Positions 26,071 through 34,469 of a stretch of DNA of 64,000 nt are shown one piece after another. The notes below the pieces were generated by a model. That model saw only the letters and a list, made by a program, of their open reading frames with translations. It had not been told where the DNA came from and made no database searches. Each line of letters begins with the position of its first letter. The first letter of the stretch is position 1. Location: NCBI GenBank assembly GCA_039908525.1, contig JAMOAY010000006.1, positions 62,001 to 126,000 on the forward strand, written 5' to 3'. This DNA is from Magnetaquicoccus sp039908525 (GTDB taxonomy: Bacteria > Pseudomonadota > Magnetococcia > Magnetococcales > Magnetaquicoccaceae). The position numbers and the translations under genes were made by a program.

Positions 26071-27474
26071 ATGACGCATCTGCACATCATCGGTATTTGC
26101 GGCACGGCCATGGCCGGTCTGGCCACCATGGCCAAAGAGCAGGGCGTGCAGGTCACGGGCTCCGACAGCGGCATTTACCCCCCCATGAGCACCCTGCTGG
26201 AATCGTTCGCCATCCCGCTCATGGAGGGGTTCCGCCCGGAGAACCTGCTGCCCCGACCCGATCTGGTGCTGGTCGGCAATGCCATCTCCCGCGGCAACCC
26301 GGAACTGGAGGCGGTACTGGAACAGGGTATTCCCTACCGCTCCGGTGCCCAGTGGCTGTTCGAACAGGTCCTGGAAGGGCGACATGCCGTGGTGGCCACC
26401 GGCACCCATGGCAAGACCACCACCACCAGCCTGCTGGCCTGCATCTGGGAAGAAGCGGGACTGCACCCCGGCTTTCTGATCGGTGGCATTCCACTCGATT
26501 TCGGTCAGGGCGCCCGCCTGCCCACCGGTCCCTGGGTGATGGTGGAGGGAGACGAATATGATACCGCCTTCTTCGACAAACGCCCGAAATTTCTGCATTA
26601 CCGTCCCAGAACCTTGATCATCAACAACCTGGAGTTTGACCACGCCGACATCTATGCCGATCTGGAGGCCATCCGCCGCCAGTTTCGCCTGCTGCTGCGC
26701 TCGGTACCCGCTTCCGGCCACCTGATCGTCAACGGCGATGACCCGGAGGTGGAGGCACTGCTGGCCCATGCCCACAGCCAAGTGTTCCGCTATGGCCTGG
26801 CGGCCCACCACCCCTTCCGGGCCACTCTGGAGAGCGACGACGGTCGGCATTGGACCCTGCATCGGGAGGGAGAAGCGCTCTTTTCGGTACACTGGAATCT
26901 GTTGGGAGTGCACAACGTAACCAACGGTTTGGCGGCGGCCACTGCGGCGTTGGTCAACGACATTCCACCTGCCCAAGTCAGGGCAGGGCTGGAAAGGTTC
27001 CAGGGAGTGGCCCGCCGGCTGCAGTTGCGTTTCGAGGTCAACCAGGTGGCGGTCTATGATGATTTTGCCCATCATCCCACCGCCATCGCCACCACTCTGG
27101 CGGGGATGCGGGCAGCCATTGGCGGAGCCCGTCTGTGGGTGGTGTTGGAGCCCCGCTCCAACACCATGCGCGGTCGTGTGCATCAGGAGCGGTTGGCACC
27201 GGCCTTTGCGGCGGCCGATCGGGTCATTCTCTGCCATCCGCAAGCCCGGGGCATGGCGGCAGAGAGGTTGCTGGATGTCGATGCCGTGGTGGCACAACTC
27301 AATCAGCGAAACACGACCGACACCTCTCCCGTCGGCAAGGTGGTGGCCGATGCCAACGAGGCGGTACAGTGGCTGGGTCGCCACTGTCGGCCTGGGGACC
27401 ATGTGGTGATCATGAGCAACGGCGGGTTCGATGGCATCCACCAAAAGCTGCAACAGGAACTCCTCCCCCGATGA
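26071..27474 (+). CDS. mpl: UDP-N-acetylmuramate:L-alanyl-gamma-D-glutamyl-meso-diaminopimelate ligase
   Basis: Reattaches the recycled tripeptide to UDP-MurNAc, using ATP. The 467-residue Mur-ligase has the N-terminal HIIGICGTAMAGLA, the ATP loop GTHGKTTTTSL (about 110-120), the LEFDHADIYADL segment and the C-terminal YDDFAHHPTAI with VLEPRSNTMR. The CGTAMAG form of the first motif and the SNTM block separate Mpl from MurC. Starts after AAGGAG. Overlaps yqgE by four bases. Together with ampD it forms a murein-recycling pair. Confidence 0.95.
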   Translation: MTHLHIIGICGTAMAGLATMAKEQGVQVTGSDSGIYPPMSTLLESFAIPLMEGFRPENLLPRPDLVLVGNAISRGNPELEAVLEQGIPYRSGAQWLFEQVLEGRHAVVATGTHGKTTTTSLLACIWEEAGLHPGFLIGGIPLDFGQGARLPTGPWVMVEGDEYDTAFFDKRPKFLHYRPRTLIINNLEFDHADIYADLEAIRRQFRLLLRSVPASGHLIVNGDDPEVEALLAHAHSQVFRYGLAAHHPFRATLESDDGRHWTLHREGEALFSVHWNLLGVHNVTNGLAAATAALVNDIPPAQVRAGLERFQGVARRLQLRFEVNQVAVYDDFAHHPTAIATTLAGMRAAIGGARLWVVLEPRSNTMRGRVHQERLAPAFAAADRVILCHPQARGMAAERLLDVDAVVAQLNQRNTTDTSPVGKVVADANEAVQWLGRHCRPGDHVVIMSNGGFDGIHQKLQQELLPR

Positions 27475-28058
27475 ACGGAAGACGCCAACCGATACCGACG
27501 ATGGGACAGGGGCTGGCGGGCAAGTTTTTGATCGCCATGCCGGGTTTGCAGGATCCGAACTTTGAAAAGGCCGTGTTGTTTGTTTGCACCCACAACAAGG
27601 CAGGGGCCCTGGGCCTGGTGATCAACCAGCCCCACATCGCCGAGATGGCCGAAGTCCTGCTGCCGTTGGGCATGGCGTGGGACCGCCCGGAACCGCCCCA
27701 GGTTTTTCAGGGGGGACCGATGGCGATGGACCGGGGTTTCATGCTCTACGAAAGCGACCTGGACTACCCCGGCCACCTGCGCATCTGCGAAGATCTTTTC
27801 CTGGGTACCAATCCTGAAATTTTGCGTCATCTGGTACAGGCAGATGATCGGGGACGCCTTCTGTTTGCCCTGGGCTACTCGGGCTGGGGCAGCGGACAGT
27901 TGGAGATGGAATTGCGGGAGAATGTGTGGCTGGTCAGCGCCCTGGACCGCCGGATCCTGTTTGATCTGCCGATCCCCTATCGGTGGGAATCGGCCATCCG
28001 TCTGCTGGGCGTCGATCCCCGTCATCTGGTGGATCCGGGCCGGGGCTCGGTTCACTAG
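27471..28058 (+). CDS. yqgE: YqgE/AlgH (UPF0301) family protein
   Basis: A 195-residue protein with the family blocks FLIAMPGLQDPNFEKAV, GALGLVINQP, VFQGGPM, RGFMLYE and ALGYSGWGSGQLE. The biochemical role of this family is not settled; an AlgH homologue was named from alginate regulation in Pseudomonas. ATG overlaps the mpl stop. Last gene of this rightward block before the AT-rich islet; no clear terminator was seen after it. Confidence 0.92.
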   Translation: MNGRRQPIPTMGQGLAGKFLIAMPGLQDPNFEKAVLFVCTHNKAGALGLVINQPHIAEMAEVLLPLGMAWDRPEPPQVFQGGPMAMDRGFMLYESDLDYPGHLRICEDLFLGTNPEILRHLVQADDRGRLLFALGYSGWGSGQLEMELRENVWLVSALDRRILFDLPIPYRWESAIRLLGVDPRHLVDPGRGSVH

Positions 28059-28149
28059 GAACTCCACATGAAATTGCAGATCGCCTCTGGGTGAAAGACT
28101 CTTTTTGATCTCAAAATTGAGAAACTGCGCATCCCAGGACAGGTACGGT

Positions 28150-29442
28150 TTAGTACAAGCATTCACGAACCATACCGAACATGCCAGAGGCAGATGGACG
28201 CAGTATCTGTCTATATGCTCTACGTGAATCGGCGTTTGACACAGATATATTTATGCCTAATTTATAATTGACGACATCAATTGAGTAAGGCAAAAATTCT
28301 TTGGACAGATGCATACGATCATAAAATAAAGACTTGTTGGCAAGCCCATCATCGAGCATCGTGGCGGACAAGACAGACAATACGGGAACGCCGCTCAATT
28401 TACGCAACATCTCTGTAAACATAACAGCTGCATAATTTTTTTCCAATCCTGTTTGTCCGCCTGCACAAGAGCCAATAGGCGGTCCCCAAACAGCTATTTT
28501 ATCGTAGACTTGTTTCAATTCTCGGATAAAGGAGATGTAACCGTTGACACTTTCAGTGACGGTTCCAAGCAGACCAGATTTTCTGGCAGTGGATTTTTTT
28601 AAAATATGCCAAGCAATATCGCACGCGCCAAAACTAAGCATGATCCAACCATCAAAACCGTGAGATAGTGCATGGCGCACACAGTCAAAAGATCTTTCTC
28701 TACCCGCATCTCCCTCATTTCGCAAACTCCAGGCATAGGAAGGCCCAACATATTCTGCCAGAATGCCTGGGATTAAGCTTAAGCCATCCATGTCCCGTCC
28801 AGCCCAAAACAAGCTATGACTGTCTCCAATGACTAATAGTGAGGTATGTTTAATTTTTGCAACGTTACACTCCCACCTGACAGGTGAAGTGCCATCCCCT
28901 ACCTTCCAAGTATAGGCCAGCATGATCTCCAACAAAAAACGTTTAATGGAGGCCAAGGAAGAAGGGTGCCGCACAGCTATGTTGACCATAATGGTCGCAA
29001 TATAAACAGGCAGCGTCCCAGTTTGTGATAATTCCTGTATAATAGTCTCTGGCGTGGCAGAAGAAAATCGTTCTTGTATGATTGCGCTGGCACGATCTAT
29101 GTTTGCGGAGTTATTTTTCGCCCAATTGTATGTCGATTGTAGAAACAAATTCTTATCGTATTCTGGGCCCAACCTATCAAGAATGACCGTCGCAAGCTGC
29201 GCATGAAAATCACTGGCCGCAGCAAATTTATCGTAAATCTCTTTGTGGGGCTTTTGGTCAATCAATCTAAAATTAATATATTCTATTACTGGAATTATCC
29301 TATTTACTAGTCGAGCTCTGACGTGCGTGCTGAATCGATGGATCAACTCTTCGCGTGGTACTCCTCGGAGCAACATAGTCACCAACCAAGCAACCAAGTC
29401 CACGACAGCTACAGGCAATTCTTTTTCCATAGAGCGCGACAT
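28150..29442 (-). CDS. SGNH-fold protein with helical N-terminal region, function unknown
   Basis: I do not recognise the whole 430-residue protein. Residues about 1-195 are predicted helical, with two similar segments (VPREELIHRF near 28 and TPETIIQELS near 145). Residues about 205-410 look like an SGNH hydrolase or related fold: a GDSHS block in LLVIGDSHSLFW, a Gly-containing SFGACDI block and a final DRMHLS (Asp-x-x-His). These could be the catalytic Ser, oxyanion Gly and Asp/His. No signal peptide. Base composition is visibly more AT-rich than the neighbours, suggesting transfer. A broken acyl carrier protein gene lies upstream on the same strand, so an acyl- or glycan-modifying role is possible but unproven. 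Confidence 0.6.
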   Translation of the reverse strand: MSRSMEKELPVAVVDLVAWLVTMLLRGVPREELIHRFSTHVRARLVNRIIPVIEYINFRLIDQKPHKEIYDKFAAASDFHAQLATVILDRLGPEYDKNLFLQSTYNWAKNNSANIDRASAIIQERFSSATPETIIQELSQTGTLPVYIATIMVNIAVRHPSSLASIKRFLLEIMLAYTWKVGDGTSPVRWECNVAKIKHTSLLVIGDSHSLFWAGRDMDGLSLIPGILAEYVGPSYAWSLRNEGDAGRERSFDCVRHALSHGFDGWIMLSFGACDIAWHILKKSTARKSGLLGTVTESVNGYISFIRELKQVYDKIAVWGPPIGSCAGGQTGLEKNYAAVMFTEMLRKLSGVPVLSVLSATMLDDGLANKSLFYDRMHLSKEFLPYSIDVVNYKLGINISVSNADSRRAYRQILRPSASGMFGMVRECLY

Positions 29443-29647
29443 CCTTCAGGCAAAAAGTCAACAGGAAAACCATGGATTGGTACATCATACCCGGACAGAC
29501 CAGCAAAAATTGTAACTGAGTCGCGCACACCCGTTCAATCTCTGTCTCATAATGCTCTGTCCCATCATGGGGCGTGCTCATCGGAGGTGAACAACAAACA
29601 GCCACGCATCCCGGGATCAGGTGCGGTCTAAACCTGCCTGCACACTT
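29443..29647. other. Gap between SGNH gene and broken ACP gene
   Basis: AT-richer sequence without a recognisable gene. The leftward frame across it carries a short ORF that overlaps the SGNH gene and has no family features. Nothing else is supported. Confidence 0.4.
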
Positions 29648-29870
29648 TTATTTTTCCGAAGCCTCAAGGATATCCAATAAATCGCCAACGGTTACGATGG
29701 ATTCCACCTCACTTGGCGCTATTACCACACCGTAGGCTTCCTCAACACCGATTACAAGATTCATTTGATTGAATGAATCCCAGGCATCCAGTTCCCTGAT
29801 AACCAATATCTCAACTAAATTAATATTGGCATCCTGAAACGCCTCCTGGAAAATTTTTTCTTTTTTCCAT
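29648..29870 (-). pseudogene. Acyl carrier protein, frameshifted near its start
   Basis: Read leftward, one frame ending at 29648 gives an almost complete acyl carrier protein: IFQEAFQDANINLVEILVIR, then ELDAWDSFNQMNL with the phosphopantetheine-type Ser in DSF, then VGDLLDILEASEK. That frame has no start codon. An ATG at 29868-29870 lies one base out of phase, followed by GG, six A, G, six A. Removing one A from either run joins the ATG to the ACP frame and gives a normal-looking 73-residue ACP. As written, the ATG frame stops after 16 residues. Either a homopolymer sequencing error or a genuine disabling or slippage-prone mutation. Same strand as the downstream SGNH gene. Confidence 0.65.
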
Positions 29871-30052
29871 TTCCAAACCCGAAGAGTTATTCGCTGAACG
29901 CGACGCCCCCCTGCGAGGGCAAAAAATCAACAACTGTATCGGCTTAGAGTGATAGGGAGTCTTCGACAACTTCGCCCCGTATACCCCACCCGAGGGATTT
30001 GCCCTCTGGGCACCCACCGGGGGCCGTGACGGCCCCCGGCAAAAAATTTTAC
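29871..30052. other. Gap between broken ACP and Mms6-like gene
   Basis: Contains the strong hairpin at 30017-30039 and a weaker inverted repeat around GAGGG-ATTTG-CCCTC just before it. No gene is supported; a short leftward frame through it only runs into the broken ACP start. Confidence 0.4.
30017..30039. terminator. GC hairpin downstream of the Mms6-like gene
   Basis: CCGGGGGCCGT-G-ACGGCCCCCGG, a perfect 11-bp inverted repeat starting 13 bases beyond the leftward stop codon. On the gene's strand TTTTTT precedes rather than follows the stem, so it is not a textbook terminator in that direction, though it would block 3' decay. Confidence 0.45.
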
Positions 30053-30445
30053 TCAGAACGGCCACACCTTGGCAGACTGCTTTTTCTTCCAGTAGACATA
30101 ACCGCCTGCGGTCAGCGCAGTGGCCAGCAGGAGCGGTCCCCAGGCACCAAGACCCAGACCCAACCCCAGACTCAACCCTTTGCCATTCCAGATTGTACCG
30201 GCGGCGACCTTGGAACCGGGACCCGCGACGGTGACAAGATTCGGATCCATGCCGGTCACCACCACCCCTTTGCCGGTACCTGCACCGATCTGCATCGGTG
30301 TGGCGGCCGCAGCGGCCCCTTTGGCGCCAGCCGCCATCTTGGCGGGCACGATCTCCGGCGCGCTGAACTCGACAAACCCCGGCCCGGCGACTTTCAGGGT
30401 CTCTCCTGCCAGCAACTCCACAGCAAAACTTTGAGTAATCGCCAT
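30053..30445 (-). CDS. Mms6/MamD-like magnetosome-associated protein
   Basis: A 130-residue protein whose residues about 82-105 read GTIWNGKG followed by a Leu-Gly repeat ending GAWGP, the signature of the magnetite-associated Mms6 and MamD (Mms7) proteins of magnetotactic bacteria. A hydrophobic helix with the LG repeat follows (about 90-117) and would insert in the magnetosome membrane. Known Mms6 proteins end in an acidic iron-binding tail; this one ends in a short basic tail (YWKKKQSAKVWPF), so direct crystal binding in the Mms6 manner is doubtful. Residues 1-80 are Gly/Ala/Val-rich and unfamiliar. A very good ribosome-binding site (AAGGAGG) precedes the ATG. No other magnetosome gene is visible in the window. 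Confidence 0.7.
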   Translation of the reverse strand: MAITQSFAVELLAGETLKVAGPGFVEFSAPEIVPAKMAAGAKGAAAAATPMQIGAGTGKGVVVTGMDPNLVTVAGPGSKVAAGTIWNGKGLSLGLGLGLGAWGPLLLATALTAGGYVYWKKKQSAKVWPF

Positions 30446-30590
30446 GATTATTTAAACCTCCTTATCCAGAAAACGGACCCGAGTGCCTGAGGCACCACCA
30501 TATAGCCCCCCGACCACTACGCCCGCAGCGTAACATGGACCCCATTCTGTCGCAACGCAGCAATGCCATTCCATCACAAAAAATTGCCCG

Positions 30591-32366
30591 TCAGGGAATG
30601 TTGAGGGAGTCGGCAACCGGTTGCAGTCGCTGCATCTGGCCATTGGCCACCTGGAACAGGTGATAGAAGCGCCGACTGCGACCATTCTCCAAGAAACGGA
30701 CCGGCCCATTGGCCCCCTGAAAACCGTTGGCACGGGTCAATCCGCTCTGCCAAGCAATCCCTCCCTGCCGCTGCTCCTGCAACAACTGGGCGATCACCGC
30801 CACGCCGTCGTAGGCCAGGGCGGCCAGAGGGCTGGGATCCTCCTCCCAGCTCTGACGGAAGGATTGCCGGAACTGCTCCCGGGCTGCCGTGTCCATGTCG
30901 CAAAAAATGGCCCCATTCAGGTAGTCTGTCCCCTCACTCAGCAGCTCCGGGCTGTTCCACAGGGCGGTACCCAGCAGGGTCACCTTGGCCTTCCCGGAAC
31001 GGACGAGGGCCACCTGCGGTGCGATCAGGCGCACCTGCCTGGCGGGCGCAGGCAGAAACAGGGCGTCCACCTGGGGGCCCAAGGATTTCAACCAGGGAGA
31101 AAAATCGGTGGCTTCCGGGGGGAAATGGTTGCTCTTCACCACTGCCCCTCCCAGTGCCTGCACCTCATCTGCAAAACTCTTGGCCACGCCGCGCCCGTAC
31201 TCCGTCTCCGGTGCCAGGACGGCGATGTGGGCAAATCTTTTCTCCTGTACCGCGTAGCGGGCCATGATTTTGGCCTGCTGCTCCGGTTGCAGGGCGTTGG
31301 AGAACACCCCGGGGTTCGGCGGATCCCCCTCCCGCTGCGGGTTCAGGGTGATGATCGGCACACGACGCGCCACGGCCTCCTCCACCGCAGGCAACACCGT
31401 GGCGTAGAACACCGGACCGACGACAACATCGACCTGTTGCCCCAGCAGATCCCGAACGGCGGCACGTACCGTATCCGCTGTGTCACCGCTGTCGGCGATC
31501 TGCAGTTGTATGGAGGCGGCGGGATAGTCGGCCAGGGCCTTCTTGGCGGCACGGCGCAGATGCTCGCCCATGCTGGCCGATTTGCCACTCAACGGCAGCA
31601 AAAGCCCTACCTTGAGAGCGGCACTGCTTCGTTCACCGACCACAGGCGTGGCAATCGGTGGTTGTGCCTGCCCGGACGGTGTGAGAAGGGAGGCGGAAGC
31701 ATCCACCGCAGCGACGGATGGCGCCGTCAGCATGGCCTGCTGGAACAGAGGGGTCAATGAAGAGCCGGGTGGCTGCAGCTGCAACAACTCCTGAAGCCGG
31801 GGCCGGGCTTGCCGCTGCAACAGCTCCTGAAGCCGGCGATGCTGCTGGGCTGTCGGCTCCGTGTTGGCGATCTCCTGCAAAAAACGCGGGGTGTTATCCC
31901 GGTCCCCTTGTTTCAAATAGGACTCAAACAGCAAAACCCAGGCGGTCTCCCCATAGACGACCTCTGCCGGGTCCACGCTGCCTTGGGCCACGGGGGCCCA
32001 CTGTTGCCACGCCTCACGCAGCATGCCCTGGGAAAACAACAGTTGCCCTTGCAGAATGGCCACCTCGGCCTGACTCTCCCCCTTGCGAACCTCGCCCTGC
32101 GCCGACTGGCCGGCGGAGACTACCGGAACGGCCTCCTTCCCCAGATGGCCTGCCTTGCCGGCAGCAGGCTCCTGGTTGGCACCCCGCGCAGGCACCAGCT
32201 GGGCGGCAGGGACAAGAGGCTTCTGGCCCGCACACCCCCACAGCAGCCCCGCACAGCCCAACAGGAGCAAAACCCGCCACCGTACGGACGACCGGTGATG
32301 AGAGCAGGATGGCGTTTGGCACAGGATGGGCGTATCCTGTCCGACAGGCGTGGCGTAGTGGTCCAT
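30591..32366 (-). CDS. lpoA: LpoA-like penicillin-binding-protein activator, lipoprotein
   Basis: A 591-residue outer-membrane lipoprotein. The lipobox is in LLGCAGLLWGCAG, preceded by an unusually long polar N terminus. The middle is a helical tetratricopeptide-like region. The C-terminal half (about 245-590) is a periplasmic-binding-protein fold beginning VGLLLPLSGKSASMGE, as in LpoA/YraM, which activates PBP1A. Its divergent position next to rsmI and near yraN and dolP repeats the E. coli yraL-yraM-yraN-yraP arrangement and supports the call. Only 24 bases separate it from rsmI, so promoters must overlap coding sequence. A Leu/Ile/Val-type substrate-binding protein is the alternative. Confidence 0.82.
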   Translation of the reverse strand: MDHYATPVGQDTPILCQTPSCSHHRSSVRWRVLLLLGCAGLLWGCAGQKPLVPAAQLVPARGANQEPAAGKAGHLGKEAVPVVSAGQSAQGEVRKGESQAEVAILQGQLLFSQGMLREAWQQWAPVAQGSVDPAEVVYGETAWVLLFESYLKQGDRDNTPRFLQEIANTEPTAQQHRRLQELLQRQARPRLQELLQLQPPGSSLTPLFQQAMLTAPSVAAVDASASLLTPSGQAQPPIATPVVGERSSAALKVGLLLPLSGKSASMGEHLRRAAKKALADYPAASIQLQIADSGDTADTVRAAVRDLLGQQVDVVVGPVFYATVLPAVEEAVARRVPIITLNPQREGDPPNPGVFSNALQPEQQAKIMARYAVQEKRFAHIAVLAPETEYGRGVAKSFADEVQALGGAVVKSNHFPPEATDFSPWLKSLGPQVDALFLPAPARQVRLIAPQVALVRSGKAKVTLLGTALWNSPELLSEGTDYLNGAIFCDMDTAAREQFRQSFRQSWEEDPSPLAALAYDGVAVIAQLLQEQRQGGIAWQSGLTRANGFQGANGPVRFLENGRSRRFYHLFQVANGQMQRLQPVADSLNIP

Positions 32367-32390
32367 TTTTTACCAAGTTTGAGAGTGAAT

Positions 32391-33299
32391 GTGCAAACAG
32401 TGAGCGTCGGCAAAGTGTACATCGTTCCAACCCCGATCGGCAACCTGGAAGATATGACATTTCGGGCCGTGCGCGTTTTGCAGAGCGTCACCCGCATTCT
32501 GGCCGAGGATACCCGCCACACCCGTATCCTGTGCGCCCATTACGGTATCCAGACCCCCATGACCAGTTTCAACGATCACAATGCCGCCCAAAGAGTGCCG
32601 GAGATCCTGCGGGCACTCCGCCAGGGGGCAGAGATGGCCCTGGTGACGGATGCAGGCACACCGGGCATCAGCGATCCCGGCCTGCCCCTGATACGCGCTG
32701 TGGTGGCCGAGTCGATTGCTCTGGAGGTACTGCCTGGCGCCTCGGCGGTGATGACCGCCCTCTCCGGCTCCGGATTTCCCCTGGACCGTTTCATCTTTGA
32801 GGGCTTCCTGCCACGCAAAGGCCGACAACGGGCCGAGCGGTTGGCGCAGATTGCCGCCGAGGAGCGCACGGTGGTACTGTTTGAATCGCCGGTGCGCCTG
32901 CATGCCACCCTGACGGATCTGCAAAAAGTTGGCTGTGAGCAGCGCCCGGCCCTGGTGGCACGGGAGTTGACCAAGCTGTTCGAGACTTGGCACCGGGGCA
33001 GCGTCATCGAATTGGCGGAGTGGTTCCAAACACACCCGGCACGGGGGGAAATGGTTCTGCTGCTCCACGGAAGAGAGAGTGCCGCCACATCCCCGGAGGT
33101 GGCAGAGGCGTTGCTGGAAAATATTTTGGCCGAGGGGGGCGGCATGAAGGCCGCAACCCAACGGATGGCTCAATTGACCGGCCTCTCCAGGGCCCAACTG
33201 TACAAAATGGCTCTGGCCAAAAAAAATGCCTGTATGGAAGAGGATGCAGCAAAATCAGGCAGTCCGGTGCCACCGATGCCAGACAGGACAGAGAGATGA
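32391..33299 (+). CDS. rsmI: 16S rRNA (cytidine-1402-2'-O)-methyltransferase
   Basis: SAM-dependent tetrapyrrole-methylase-fold enzyme. Family motifs are VPTPIGNLEDMTFRA, ILAEDTRHTRILC, SFNDHN, DAGTPGISDPG and GASAVMTALSGSG, then FEGFLPRKG. About 302 residues. Several in-frame GTG codons (32385, 32391, 32400) could start it; 32391 follows GAGAG by five bases. A much longer open frame upstream lies antisense to lpoA and is rejected. Overlaps yraN by four bases. Confidence 0.92.
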   Translation: MQTVSVGKVYIVPTPIGNLEDMTFRAVRVLQSVTRILAEDTRHTRILCAHYGIQTPMTSFNDHNAAQRVPEILRALRQGAEMALVTDAGTPGISDPGLPLIRAVVAESIALEVLPGASAVMTALSGSGFPLDRFIFEGFLPRKGRQRAERLAQIAAEERTVVLFESPVRLHATLTDLQKVGCEQRPALVARELTKLFETWHRGSVIELAEWFQTHPARGEMVLLLHGRESAATSPEVAEALLENILAEGGGMKAATQRMAQLTGLSRAQLYKMALAKKNACMEEDAAKSGSPVPPMPDRTER

Positions 33300-33667
33300 C
33301 CGATGTACGCAAGCTGTTGGGCACCCAGGCAGAACGGGTTGCGGAACAATATTTGCAGAAGCAGGGTTATCGCATCCTGGAGCGCAACCTCCGCACCCTG
33401 CGCGGGGAACTGGACCTGGTGGCCCTGCACGGAGAGAGTCTGGTCTTTTGTGAGGTAAAATCCCGACAGGGCGAGGGAGAGCTCGACCCTGGGCTCTCCC
33501 TCCACCGGCGCAAGCAGGCACGTCTGGTGCGCTTGGCGGCGGCCTATCTGCAGCGTCATCCGGCGCATGCGGAACGTCTCTGCCGCTTTGATGCGGTCCT
33601 GGTGTGGAAAAACGGGCCTTCCTGGCGGGTGGAGCTGATTGCCGACGCCTTCCGGCCCGGATGGTGA
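33296..33667 (+). CDS. yraN: YraN/UPF0102 family endonuclease-like protein
   Basis: A 123-residue protein with the restriction-endonuclease-like core: LRTLRGELDLVA and FCEVKSRQGEG supply the Glu, Asp and Glu-x-Lys of the nuclease fold. GTQAERVAEQYLQKQGY at the start is typical of the family. Role in the cell is not established. ATG overlaps the rsmI stop by four bases. Confidence 0.9.
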   Translation: MTDVRKLLGTQAERVAEQYLQKQGYRILERNLRTLRGELDLVALHGESLVFCEVKSRQGEGELDPGLSLHRRKQARLVRLAAAYLQRHPAHAERLCRFDAVLVWKNGPSWRVELIADAFRPGW

Positions 33668-33710
33668 ATGATGACGTGGGGGTGGTCTTATTGTGAGGAG
33701 TACACAATTC

Positions 33711-34469
33711 ATGCAAGCAACCGTGTTGCGTCAGGTGGTCTCTCTGTGGGCCCTCTGTTGTTTGTCCGGCTGCATCCCGGTGGTGGTGGGAGGCGGGGTG
33801 GCGGCCACCACCAGCGTGGTGGGCGAGGGGCGGGATCTGACCAGCCAGATGGAGGATTCCTGGGTGGCCATGAAAATCCGCAGCCGTTTTGTGCAGAACG
33901 ATCGGGTGCGGGTGGGCAATATCGGCGTCTCGGTCTTCAACGGCAAGGTGCTGTTGACCGGTTCGGCGATCAATCAGGAAGAGGTGGACGAGGCCGTCCG
34001 CATCGCCCGGGAGACCCGAGGGGTGACCGAGGTGCGCTCTGAACTCCGCGTCCAGTATGTCAGCCCTTCCGAACTGGCCAACGATTCGCTGATCACCAGC
34101 AAGGTCAAAAGCCAATTTCTGGTCGATCAGGAGATTCATGGGCTGAACATCCATGTCAAAACCACCAAAGGGGTGGTCTATTTGACCGGAGAAGCCCATA
34201 CCGTCCAGGAAAAGGAGCGGGCCATTCAGGTGGCCCGACAGGTGGCGGATGTGCGTGAGGTGGTCTCCTACATCGACATCACCCCTGGCGCCTCCGGCCA
34301 GGCAGCTTCCCGCGAGTCTGCACCGTTGGCCAACTCCCCCTCCAACCGGTTCGGAACCGGCGGGGAGTCTGCAGCGGCGCCTGCTGCCACCCTGAGTATA
34401 ACGCAACCGTCAGGAACCGTGCATGAATCCATCTCCCCCATTGCCCCACCCGGCACCGCGACCCCCTGA
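33711..34469 (+). CDS. BON-domain lipoprotein, DolP/YraP-like
   Basis: An approximately 252-residue lipoprotein with lipobox LCCLSGC and two BON domains (about 45-115 and 120-195), each with a NIGVSVFNGKVLLTG or NIHVKTTKGVVYLTG strand set. DolP binds anionic phospholipids at the outer membrane and supports envelope integrity. The C-terminal 55 residues are Ser/Ala/Pro-rich and not part of the family. I chose the ATG at 33711, with AGGAG ten bases upstream; a GTG at 33693 would add six residues. Its last 47 bases overlap the glcD start. Confidence 0.85.
   Translation: MQATVLRQVVSLWALCCLSGCIPVVVGGGVAATTSVVGEGRDLTSQMEDSWVAMKIRSRFVQNDRVRVGNIGVSVFNGKVLLTGSAINQEEVDEAVRIARETRGVTEVRSELRVQYVSPSELANDSLITSKVKSQFLVDQEIHGLNIHVKTTKGVVYLTGEAHTVQEKERAIQVARQVADVREVVSYIDITPGASGQAASRESAPLANSPSNRFGTGGESAAAPAATLSITQPSGTVHESISPIAPPGTATP

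Noticed and set aside
28059..30590. Insertion sequence or prophage scar explaining the AT-rich islet
   Set aside because: No transposase, integrase, flanking direct repeats or tRNA gene could be seen.
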